Shown piece by piece: positions 25,735 through 36,675 of a stretch of DNA of 64,000 nucleotides. This DNA is from Archivesica marissinica (taxonomy: Eukaryota > Mollusca > Bivalvia > Venerida > Vesicomyidae). The notes below the pieces were generated by a model that saw only the letters and a list, made by a program, of their open reading frames with translations, made no database searches and was not told the DNA's origin. The first letter of the stretch is position 1; each line of letters opens with the position of its first letter. The DNA is taken from NCBI GenBank assembly GCA_014843695.1, contig CM026391.1:34161597-34225596 (forward strand). Reading direction: 5' to 3'. The position numbers and the translations under genes were made by a program.

Positions 25735-28700
25735 TGTCAGGGTGGTGAGCGGAATGTCCAGTTGCTATAGTAATCAACTATTGTTGCCATGCTGGTGAGC
25801 GGAATGTCCAGTTACTATAATAATCAATGATTGTTGTCAGGGTGGTGAGCGGAATGTCCAGTTACTATAGTAATCAATGATTGTTGTCAGGGTGGTGAGC
25901 GGAATGTCCAGTTGCTATAGGAATCAATGATTGTTGTCAGGATGGAGAACGGAATGTCCAGTTGCTATAGTAATCAATGCTTGTTGTCAGGGTGGTGAGC
26001 GGAATGTCCAGTTACTATAGTAATCAATGATTGTTGTCACGGTGGTGAGCGGAATGTCCAGTTGCTATAGGAATCAACTCTTGTTGTCAGGCGGGTGAGC
26101 AGAATGTTATGTTACGATAGGATTCAACTCTTGTTGTTAGGCTGGTGAGCGGAATGTCCAGTTACTATACGAATCAACTCTTGATGTCAGGCTGGTGAGC
26201 GGAATGTCCAGTTACTATAGGAATCAACTCTTGTTGTCAGGCTGTGAGCGGAATGTCCAGTTACTATAGGAATCAACTCTTGTTGTTAGCCTGGTGAGCG
26301 GAATATCCAGTTACTATCTGAATCAACTCTTGTTGTTAGGCTGGTGAGCTAAATGTCCAGTTACTATAGGAATCAACTCTTGTTGTCAGTCTTGTGAGCG
26401 GAATGTCCAGTTACTATATTAATCAATGATTGTTGTCAGGGAGGTGAGCGGAATGTCCAGTTTCTAAAGGAATCAACTCTTGTGGTCAGGATGGTGAGCG
26501 GAATGTCCAGTTGCTATAGTAATCAATGATTGCTGTCAGGGTGGTGAACGGAATGTCCAGTTGCTATAGGAATCAACTCTTGTTGTCAGGGTGATGAGCG
26601 GAATGTCCAGTTGCTATATGAATCAATGATTGCTGTCAGGGTGGTAAACGGAATGTCCAGTTGCTATTGTAATCAATGATTGTTGTCAGGGTGGTGAACG
26701 AAATGTCCAGTTACTACAGGAATCAACGCTTGTGGTCAGTGTGGTGAACGGAATGTCCAGTTCCTATATTTATCAACGCTTGTGGTAAGGGTGGTGAACG
26801 GAATATCCAGTTACTACAGGAATCAACGCTTGTTGTCAGGGTGGTGAACGGAATGTCCAGTTACTACAGGAATCAAAGCTTGTGGTCAGTGTGGTGAACG
26901 GAATGTCCAGTTACGATTGCAATCAACGCTTGTGGTCAGTGTGGTGAGCGGAATGTCCAGTTACTATAGTAATCAATGATTGCTGTCAGGGTGGTGAGCG
27001 GAATGTCCACTTGCTATAGTAATCAATGATTGTTGTCAGGGTGGTGAGCGGAATGTCCAGGTGCTATAGTAATCAATGATTATTGTCAGGGTGGTGAGTG
27101 GAATGTCCAGTTACTATAGGAATCAACGCTTGTGGTCAGGGTGGTGAACGGAATGTCCAGTTACGATTGGAATCAACGCTTGTGGTCAGTATGGTGAGCG
27201 GAATGTCCAGTTACTATAGGAATCAATGCTTGTTGTCAGGGTGGTGAGCGGAATGTCCAGTTGCTATAGGAATCAATGATTGTTGTCAGGGTGGTGAGCG
27301 GAATGTCCAGTTGCTATAGTAATCAATGATTGTTGTCAGGGTGGTGAGCGGAATGTCCAGTTGCTATAGGAATCAACGATTGTGGTCAGGGCGGTGAACG
27401 GAATGTCCAGTTCCTATATTTATCAACGCTTGTGGTAAGGGTGGTGAACGGAATATCCAGTTACTACAGGAATCAACGCTTGTTGTCAGGGTGGTGAACG
27501 GAATGTCCAGTTACTACAGGAATCAAAGCTTGTGGTCAGTGTGGTGAACGGAATGTCCAGTTACGATTGCAATCAACGCTTGTGGTCAGTGTGGTGAGCG
27601 GAATGTCCAGTTACTATAGTAATCAATGATTGCTGTCAGGGTGGTGAGCGGAATGTCCACTTGCTATAGTAATCAATGATTGTTGTCAGGGTGGTGAGCG
27701 GAATGTCCAGGTGCTATAGTAATCAATGATTATTGTCAGGGTGGTGAGTGGAATGTCCAGTTACTATAGGAATCAACGCTTGTGGTCAGGGTTGTGAACG
27801 GAATGTCCAGTTACGATTGGAATCAACGCTTGTGGTCAGTATGGTGAGCGGAATGTCCAGTTACTATAGGAATCAATGCTTGTTGTCAGGGTGGTGAGCG
27901 GAATGTCCAGTTGCTATAGGAATCAATGATTGTTGTCAGGGTGGTGAGCGGAATGTCCAGTTGCTATAGTAATCAATGATTGTTGTCAGGGTGGTGAGCG
28001 GAATGTCCAGTTGCTATAGGAATCAACGATTGTGGTCAGGGCGGTGAGCGGAATGTACAGTTACTATTGGAACCAATGCTTGTTGTCAGGTTGGTGAGCG
28101 GAATGTCCAGTTGCTATAGTAATCAATGATTGTTGTCAGGCTTGTGAGCGGAATGTCCAGTTGCTATAGTATTCTATGATTATTGTCAGTGTGGTGAGCG
28201 GAATGTCCAGTTACTATAGTAATCAATGATTGTTGTCAGGGTGGTGAGCGGAATGTCCAGTTGCTATTGTAATCAATGATTGTTGTCAGGGTGGTGAGCG
28301 GAATTTCCAGTTGCTATAGTAATCAATGATTATTGTCATGGTGGTGAGCGGAATATCCAGTTGCTATAGTAATCAATGATTGTTGTCATGGTGGTGAGCG
28401 GAATGTCCAGTTGCTATTGTAATCAACGATTGTTGTCAGGATGGTGAGCGGAATGTCCAGTTGCTATAGTAATCAATGATTGTTTTCAGGGTGGTGAGCG
28501 GAATGTCCAGTTACTATAGGAATAAACGCTTGTGGTCAGGGTGGTGAACGGAATGTCCAGATACGATTGGAATCAACGCTTGTGGTCAGTGTTGTGAGAG
28601 GAATGTCCAGTTACTATAGTAATCAATGATTGTTGTCAGGGTGGTGAGCGGAATGTCCAGTTGCTATAGGAATCAATGATTGTTGTCAGGATGGAGAACG

Positions 28701-31483
28701 GAATGTCCAGTTGCAATAGTAATTAATGCTTGTTGTCAGGGTGGTGAGCGGAATGTCCAGTTACTATAGTAATCAATGATTGTTGTCAGGGTGGTGAGCG
28801 GAATGTCCAGTTGCTATAGGAATCAACTCTTGTTGTCAGGCGGGTGAACGGAATGTTATGTTACTATAGGAATCAACTCTTGTTGTTAGGCTCGTGAGCG
28901 GAATATCCAGTTACTATATGAATCAACTCTTGTTGTCAGGCTGGTGAGCTGAATGTCCAGTTACTATAGGAATCAACTCGTGTTGTCAGTCTTGTGAGCG
29001 GAATGTCCAGTTACTATAGGAATCAACTCTTGTTATCAGGCTGGTGAACGGAATGTCCAGTTGCTATAGTAATCAATGATTGTTGTCAGGGTGGTGAGCG
29101 GAATGTCCAGTTACTAAAGGAATCAACTCTTATGGTCAGGATGGTGAACGGAATGTCCAGTTGCTATAGGAATCAACTCTTATTGTCAGGGTGATGAGCG
29201 GAATGTCCAGTTGCTATATGATTCAATGATTGCTGTCAGGGTGGTAAACGGAATGTCCAATTGCTATTGTAATCAATGATTGTTGTCAGGGTGGTGAACG
29301 GAATGTCCAGTTACTACAGGAATCAACGCTTGTGGTCAGTGTGGTGAACGGAATGTCCAGTTCCTATATTAATCAACGCTTGTGGTAAGGGTGGTGAACG
29401 GAATATCCAGTTACTACAGGAATCAACGCTTGTTGTCAGGGTGGTGAACGGAATGTCCAGTTACGATTGCAATCAACGCTTGTGGTCAGTGTGGTGAGCG
29501 GAATGTCCAGTTACTATAGTAATCAATGATTGCTGTCAGGGTGGTGAGCGGAATGTCCACTTGCTATAGTAATCAATGATTGTTGTCAGGGTGGTGAGCG
29601 GAATGTCCAGGTGCTATAGTAATCAATGATTATTGTCAGGGTGGTGAGTGGAATGTCCAGTTACTATAGGAATCAACGCTTGTGGTCAGGGTGGTGAACG
29701 GAATGTCCAGTTACGATTGGAATCAACGCTTGTGGTCAGTATGGTGAGCGGAATGTCCAGTTACTATAGGAATCAATGCTTGTTGTCAGGGTGGTGAGCG
29801 GAATGTCCAGTTGCTATAGGAATCAATGATTGTTGTCAGGGTGGTGAGCGGAATGTCTAGTTGCTATAGAAATCAATCAATGTTGTTAGCGTGGTGAGCG
29901 GAATGTCCAGTTACTATAGGAATCAATGCTTGTTGTCAGGGCGGTGAGCGGAATGTCCAGTTGCTATAGTAATCAATGATTGTTGTCAGGGTGGTGAGCG
30001 GAATGTCCAGTTGCTATAGGAATCAACGATTGTGGTCAGGGCGGTGAGCGGAATGTACAGTTACTATTGGAATCAATGCTTGTTGTCAGGTTGGTGAGCG
30101 GAATGTCCAGTTGCTATAGTAATCAATGATTGTTGTCAGGCTTGTGAGCGGAATGTCCAGTTGCTATAGTAATCTATGATTATTGTCAGTGTGGTGAGCG
30201 GAATGTCCAGTTACTATAGTAATCAATGATTGTTGTCAGGGTGGTGAGCGGAATGTCCAGTTGCTATTGTAATCAATGATTGTTGTCAGGGTGGTGAGCG
30301 GAATTTCCAGTTGCTATAGTAATCAATGATTATTGTCATGGTGGTGAGCGGAATATCCAGTTGCTATAGTAATCAATGATTGTTGTCAGGGTGGTGAGCG
30401 GAATGTCCAGTTGCTATAGTAATCAATGATTGTTTTCAGGGTGGTGAGCGGAATGTCCAGTTACTATAGGAATAAACGCTTGTGGTCAGGGTGGTGAACG
30501 GAATGTCCAGTTACGATTGGAATCAACGCTTGTGGTCAGTGTTGTGAGAGGAATGTCCAGTTACTATAGTAATCAATGATTGTTGTCAGGGTGGTGAGCG
30601 GAATGTCCAGTTGCTATAGGAATCAATGATTGTTGTCAGGATGGAGAACGGAATGTCCAGTTGCAATAGTAATTAATGCTTGTTGTCAGGGTGGTGAGCG
30701 GAATGTCCAGTTACTATAGTAATCAATGATTGTTGTCAGGGTGGTGAGCGGAATGTCCAGTTGCTATAGGAATCAACTCTTGTTGTCAGGCGGGTGAACG
30801 GAATGTTATGTTACTATAGGAATCAACTCTTGTTGTTAGGCTGGTGAGCGGAATATCCAGTTACTATATGAATCAACTCTTGTTGTCAGGCTGGTGAGCT
30901 GAATGTCCAGTTACTATAGGAATCAACTCTTGTTGTCAGTCTTGTGAGCGGAATGTCCAGTTACTATAGGAATCAACTCTTGTTATCAGGCTGGTGAACG
31001 GAATGTCCAGTTGCTATTGTAATTAATGCTTGTTGTCAGGGTGGTGAGCGGAATGTCCAGTTACTATAGTAATCAATGATTGTTGTCAGGGTGGTGAGCG
31101 GAATGTCCAGTTGCTATAGGAATCAACTCTTGTTGTCAGGCGGGTGAGCGGAATGTTATGTTACTATAGGAATCAACTCTTGTTGTTAGGCTGGTGAGCG
31201 GAATGTCCAGTTACTATACGAATCAACTCTTGATGTCAGGCTGTTGACGGAATGTCCAGTTACTATAGGAATCAACTCTTGTTGTTAGGCTGGTGAGCGG
31301 AATGTCCAGTTACTATATGAATCAATGATTGTTGTCAGGGTGGTGAACGGAATGTCCAGTTGCTATAGTAATCAATGATTGTTGTCAGGGTGGTGAGCGG
31401 AATATCCAGTTGCTATAGTAATCAATGATTGTTGTCAGGGTGTGAGCGGAATGTCCAGTTGCTATAGTAATCAACGCTTGTGG

Positions 31484-31708
31484 AAGTCTTGATAGCACAG
31501 TGGATGCGCGTTCGCTTCAGGTGCGAAAGGTCCGGAGATCGAGCCCCGCTGGAGCCGTTACGATTTGTCCTTAGGCAGGCATTTAAATTCCACGTTGCCT
31601 CTTCTCTCCCTCGTGGCGATGGATTCCATCAGGAATGAGGTCTCGAGAGTGATTAATATAAGTTGAAAGAACTTGTTTCCCAATCGAGCTAAATAAATTG
31701 TATAAACT
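31484..31708 (+). mobile_element. tRNA-derived SINE, satellite copy 4
   Basis: 225 bp; 7811 bp downstream of copy 3 and colinear with it through the flanking satellite. It has the AACGCTTGTGG flanks (31473-31483 and 31709-31719). It lacks four single bases relative to the other copies: CGATTTGTCC for CGATTGTGTCC, GGCAGGC for GGCAAGGC, and shortened A and T runs near the 3' end. One-base losses in short runs, with a similar loss just upstream at 31441, look like consensus errors rather than evolution. Confidence 0.83.
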
Positions 31709-33665
31709 AACGCTTGTGGTCAGGGTGGTGAGCGGAATGTCCAGTTGCTATTGTAATCAATGATTGTTGTCAGGGTGGTGAGCGGAATGTCCAGTTACTA
31801 TAGTAATAAATGATTGTTGTCAGGGTGGTGAGCGGAATGTCCAGTTGCTATAGTAATCAATGATTGTTGTCAGGGTGGTGAGCGGAATGTCCAGTTGCTA
31901 TAGGAATCAATGATTGTTGTCAGGGTGGAGAACGGAATGTCCAGTTGCTATAGTAATTAATGCTTGTTGTCAGGGTGGTGAGCGGAATGTCCAGTTACTA
32001 TAGTAATCAATGATTGTTGTCACGGTGGTGAGCGGAATGTCCAGTTGCTATAGGAATCAACTCTTGTTGTCAGGGTGGTGAGCGGAATGTTATGTTACGA
32101 TAGGATTCAACTCTTGTTGTTAGGCTGGTGAGCGGAATGTCCAGTTACTATACGAATCAACTCTTGATGTCAGGCTGGTGAGCGGAATGTCCAGTTACTA
32201 TAGGAATCAACTCTTGTTGTCAGGCTGTGAGCGGAATGTCCAGTTACTATAGGAATCAACTCTTGTTGTTAGCCTGGTGAGCGGAATATCCAGTTACTAT
32301 CTGAATCAACTCTTGTTGTTAGGCTGGTGAGCTAAATGTCCAGTTACTATAGGAATCAACTCTTGTTGTCAGTCTTGTGAGCGGAATGTCCAGTTACTAT
32401 AGGAATCAACTCTTGTTATCAGGCTGGTGAACGGAATGTCCAGTTGCTATATTAATCAATGATTGTTGTCAGGGAGGTGAGCGGAATGTCCAGTTGCTAT
32501 AGTAATCAATGATTATTGTCATGGTGGTGAGCGGAATATCCAGTTGCTATAGTAATCAATGATTGTTGTCAGGGTGGTGAGCGGAATGTCCAGTTGCTAT
32601 AGTAATCAATGATTGTTTTCAGGGTGGTGAGCGGAATGTCCAGTTACTATAGGAATAAACGCTTGTGGTCAGGGTGGTGAACGGAATGTCCAGTTACGAT
32701 TGGAATCAACGCTTGTGGTCAGTGTTGTGAGAGGAATGTCCAGTTACTATAGTAATCAATGATTGTTGTCAGGGTGGTGAGCGGAATGTCCAGTTGCTAT
32801 AGGAATCAATGATTGTTGTCAGGATGGAGAACGGAATGTCCAGTTGCAATAGTAATTAATGCTTGTTGTCAGGGTGGTGAGCGGAATGTCCAGTTACTAT
32901 AGTAATCAATGATTGTTGTCAGGGTGGTGAGCGGAATGTCCAGTTGCTATAGGAATCTACTCTTGTTGTCAGGCGGGTGAACGGAATGTTATGTTACTAT
33001 AGGAATCAACTCTTGTTGTTAGGCTGGTGAGCGGAATATCCAGTTGCTATTGAATCAACTCTTGTTGTCAGGTGGTGAGCTGAATGTCCAGTTACTATAG
33101 GAATCAACTCTTGTTGTCAGTCTTGTGAGCGGAATGTCCAGTTACTATAGGAATCAACTCTTGTTATCAGGCTGGTGAACGGAATGTCCAGTTGCTATTG
33201 TAATTAATGCTTGTTGTCAGGGTGGTGAGCGGAATGTCCAGTTACTATAGTAATCAATGATTGTTGTCAGGGTGGTGAGCGGAATGTCCAGTTGCTATAG
33301 GAATCAACTCTTGTTGTCAGGCGGGTGAGCGGAATGTTATGTTACTATAGGAATCAATTCTTGTTGTTAGGCTGGTGAGCGGAATGTCCAGTTACTATAC
33401 GAATCAACTCTTGATGTCAGGCTGTTGACGGAATGTCCAGTTACTATAGGAATCAACTCTTGTTGTTAGGCTGGTGAGCGGAATGTCCAGTTACTATATG
33501 AATCAATGATTGTTGTCATGGTGGTGAGCGGAATGTCCAGTTGCTATAGTAATCAATGATTGTTGTCAGGGTGGTGAGCGGAATATCCAGTTGCTATAGT
33601 AATCAATGATTGTTGTCAGGGTGGTGAGCGGAATGTCCAGTTGCTATAGTAATCAACGCTTGTGG

Positions 33666-33894
33666 AAGTCTTGATAGCACAGTGGATGCGCGTTCGCTTC
33701 AGGTGCGAAAGGTCCGGAGATCGAGCCCCGCTGGAGCCGTTACGATTGTGTCCTTAGGCAAGGCATTTAAATTCCACGTTGCCTCTTCTCTCCCTCGTGG
33801 CGATGGATTCCATCAGGAATGAGGTCTCGAGAGTGATTAATATAAGTTGAAAGAACTTGTTTCCCAATCGAGCTAAAATAAATTTGTATAAACT
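33666..33894 (+). mobile_element. tRNA-derived SINE, satellite copy 5
   Basis: 229 bp with perfect AACGCTTGTGG flanks (33655-33665 and 33895-33905). It carries the same two derived substitutions as copies 3 and 4. It marks the start of the third roughly 8-kb higher-order unit, which is cut by the assembly gap at 35676. Confidence 0.85.
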
Positions 33895-35675
33895 AACGCT
33901 TGTGGTCAGGGTGGTGAGCGGAATGTCCAGTTGCTATTGTAATCAATGATTGTTGTCAGGGTGGTGAGCGGACTGTCCAGTTACTATAGTAATCAATGAT
34001 TGTTGTCAGGGTGGTGAGCGGAATGTCCAGTTGCTATAGTAATCAATGATTGTTGTCACGGTGGTGAGCGGAATGTCCAGTTGCTATAGGAATCAATGAT
34101 TGTTGTCAGGATGGAGAACGGAATGTCCAGTTGCTATAGTAATTAATGCTTGTTGTCAGGGTGGTGAGCGGAATGTCCAGTTACTATAGTAATCAATGAT
34201 TGTTGTCACGGTGGTGAGCGGAATGTCCAGTTGCTATAGGAATCAACTCTTGTTGTCAGGCGGGTGAGCGGAATGTTATGTTACGATAGGATTCAACTCT
34301 TGTTGTTAGGCTGGTGAGCGGAATGTCCAGTTACTATACGAATCAACTCTTGATGTCAGGCTGGTGAGCGGAATGTCCAGTTACTATAGGAATCAACTCT
34401 TGTTGTCAGGCTGTGAGCGGAATGTCCAGTTACTATAGGAATCAACTCTTGTTGTTAGCCTGGTGAGCGGAATATCCAGTTACTATCTGAATCAACTCTT
34501 GTTGTTAGGCTGGTGAGCTAAATGTCCAGTTACTATAGGAATCAACTCTTGTTGTCAGTCTTGTGAGCGGAATGTCCAGTTACTATAGGAATCAACTCTT
34601 GTTATCAGGCTGGTGAACGGAATGTCCAGTTGCTATATTAATCAATGATTGTTGTCAGGGAGGTGAGCGGAATGTCCAGTTTCTAAAGGAATCAACTCTT
34701 GTGGTCAGGATGGTGAGCGGAATGTCCAGTTGCTATAGTAATCAATGATTGCTGTCAGGGTGGTGAACGGAATGTCCAGTTGCTATAGGAATCAACTCTT
34801 GTTGTCAGGGTGATGAGCGGAATGTCCAGTTGCTATATGAATCAATGATTGCTGTCAGGGTGGTAAACGGAATGTCCAGTTGCTATTGTAATCAATGATT
34901 GTTGTCAGGGTGGTGAACGGAATGTCCAGTTACTACAGGAATCAACGCTTGTGGTCAGTGTGGTGAACGGAATGTCCAGTTCCTATATTAATCAACGCTT
35001 GTGGTAAGGGTGGTGAACGGAATATCCAGTTACTACAGGAATCAACGCTTGTTGTCAGGGTGGTGAACGGAATGTCCAGTTACTACAGGAATCAAAGCTT
35101 GTGGTCAGTGTGGTGAACGGAATGTCCAGTTACGATTGCAATCAACGCTTGTGGTCAGTGTGGTGAGCGGAATGTCCAGTTACTATAGTAATCAATGATT
35201 GCTGTCAGGGTGGTGAGCGGAATGTCCACTTGCTATAGTAATCAATGATTGTTGTCAGGGTGGTGAGCGGAATGTCCAGGTGCTATAGTAATCAATGATT
35301 ATTGTCAGGGTGGTGAGTGGAATGTCCAGTTACTATAGGAATCAACGCTTGTGGTCAGGGTGGTGAACGGAATGTCCAGTTACGATTGGAATCAACGCTT
35401 GTGGTCAGTATGGTGAGCGGAATGTCCAGTTACTATAGGAATCAATGCTTGTTGTCAGGGTGGTGAGCGGAATGTCCAGTTGCTATAGGAATCAATGATT
35501 GTTGTCAGGGTGGTGAGCGGAATGTCCAGTTGCTATAGAAATCAATGATTGTTGTCAGCGTGGTGAGCGGAATGTCCAGTTACTATAGGAATCAATGCTT
35601 GTTGTCAGGGCGGTGAGCGGAATGTCCAGTTGCTATAGTAATCAATGATTGTTGTCAGGGTGGTGAGCGGAATGT

Positions 35676-36675
35676 NNNNNNNNNNNNNNNNNNNNNNNNN
35701 NNNNNNNNNNNNNNNNNNNNNNNNNNNNNNNNNNNNNNNNNNNNNNNNNNNNNNNNNNNNNNNNNNNNNNNNNNNNNNNNNNNNNNNNNNNNNNNNNNNN
35801 NNNNNNNNNNNNNNNNNNNNNNNNNNNNNNNNNNNNNNNNNNNNNNNNNNNNNNNNNNNNNNNNNNNNNNNNNNNNNNNNNNNNNNNNNNNNNNNNNNNN
35901 NNNNNNNNNNNNNNNNNNNNNNNNNNNNNNNNNNNNNNNNNNNNNNNNNNNNNNNNNNNNNNNNNNNNNNNNNNNNNNNNNNNNNNNNNNNNNNNNNNNN
36001 NNNNNNNNNNNNNNNNNNNNNNNNNNNNNNNNNNNNNNNNNNNNNNNNNNNNNNNNNNNNNNNNNNNNNNNNNNNNNNNNNNNNNNNNNNNNNNNNNNNN
36101 NNNNNNNNNNNNNNNNNNNNNNNNNNNNNNNNNNNNNNNNNNNNNNNNNNNNNNNNNNNNNNNNNNNNNNNNNNNNNNNNNNNNNNNNNNNNNNNNNNNN
36201 NNNNNNNNNNNNNNNNNNNNNNNNNNNNNNNNNNNNNNNNNNNNNNNNNNNNNNNNNNNNNNNNNNNNNNNNNNNNNNNNNNNNNNNNNNNNNNNNNNNN
36301 NNNNNNNNNNNNNNNNNNNNNNNNNNNNNNNNNNNNNNNNNNNNNNNNNNNNNNNNNNNNNNNNNNNNNNNNNNNNNNNNNNNNNNNNNNNNNNNNNNNN
36401 NNNNNNNNNNNNNNNNNNNNNNNNNNNNNNNNNNNNNNNNNNNNNNNNNNNNNNNNNNNNNNNNNNNNNNNNNNNNNNNNNNNNNNNNNNNNNNNNNNNN
36501 NNNNNNNNNNNNNNNNNNNNNNNNNNNNNNNNNNNNNNNNNNNNNNNNNNNNNNNNNNNNNNNNNNNNNNNNNNNNNNNNNNNNNNNNNNNNNNNNNNNN
36601 NNNNNNNNNNNNNNNNNNNNNNNNNNNNNNNNNNNNNNNNNNNNNNNNNNNNNNNNNNNNNNNNNNNNNNNNNNN
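35676..36675. other. assembly gap, 1000 N
   Basis: Exactly 1000 N, the pattern of a placeholder of unknown length. Satellite monomers end mid-unit on the left in forward orientation and resume on the right in reverse orientation. The orientation switch of the array therefore falls in unsequenced DNA. Confidence 0.99.

Larger units (their letters stand above)
1..35675 (+). repeat. 50-bp satellite array A (forward)
   Basis: Head-to-tail tandem array with a 50-bp period; six monomers span exactly 300 bases over long stretches. A typical monomer begins TGGTGAGCGGAATGTCCAGT and ends with ATGATTGTTGTCAGGG. There are roughly 685 copies after subtracting inserts. Monomers fall into recurrent classes by their second half: ATGATTGTTGTCAGG, ACGCTTGTGGTCAG (or GGTAAGG), and ACTCTTGTTGTCAGGC. 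The classes recur in the same order, which defines higher-order repeats. The array starts before the window and stops at an assembly gap. Stops interrupt it regularly and the period is not a multiple of three, so it is not coding. A centromeric, pericentromeric or subtelomeric role is possible but not shown. Confidence 0.98.
17685..35675 (+). repeat. higher-order repeat, about 8 kb, carrying SINE sites
   Basis: Units begin near 17685, 25626 and 33666, and the third is cut by the gap. Anchors: GGTGAGCTAA at 18531, 24519, 26343, 32326 and 34512; TCAAAGCTTG at 19061, 19711, 26873, 27523 and 35092. The 18531/26343 and 19061/26873 pairs share an offset of 7812, and SINE copies 3 and 4 are 7811 apart. 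An internal 650-bp (13-monomer) duplication is visible in the first two units. Unit 2 differs from unit 3 by an 8.17-8.22 kb offset. The first SINE site of each unit holds a SINE, an A/C block, and a SINE respectively. Confidence 0.85.

Noticed and set aside
24802..25777. Short frames rich in T, N, P and K (or G and F) residues at the A/C inserts
   Set aside because: Translations of low-complexity inserts joined to satellite sequence.
1..35675. CRISPR-like array (regular repeats with variable parts)
   Set aside because: Units are directly adjacent 50-mers with point variants, not constant repeats with unique spacers. There are no cas genes and the context is eukaryotic.
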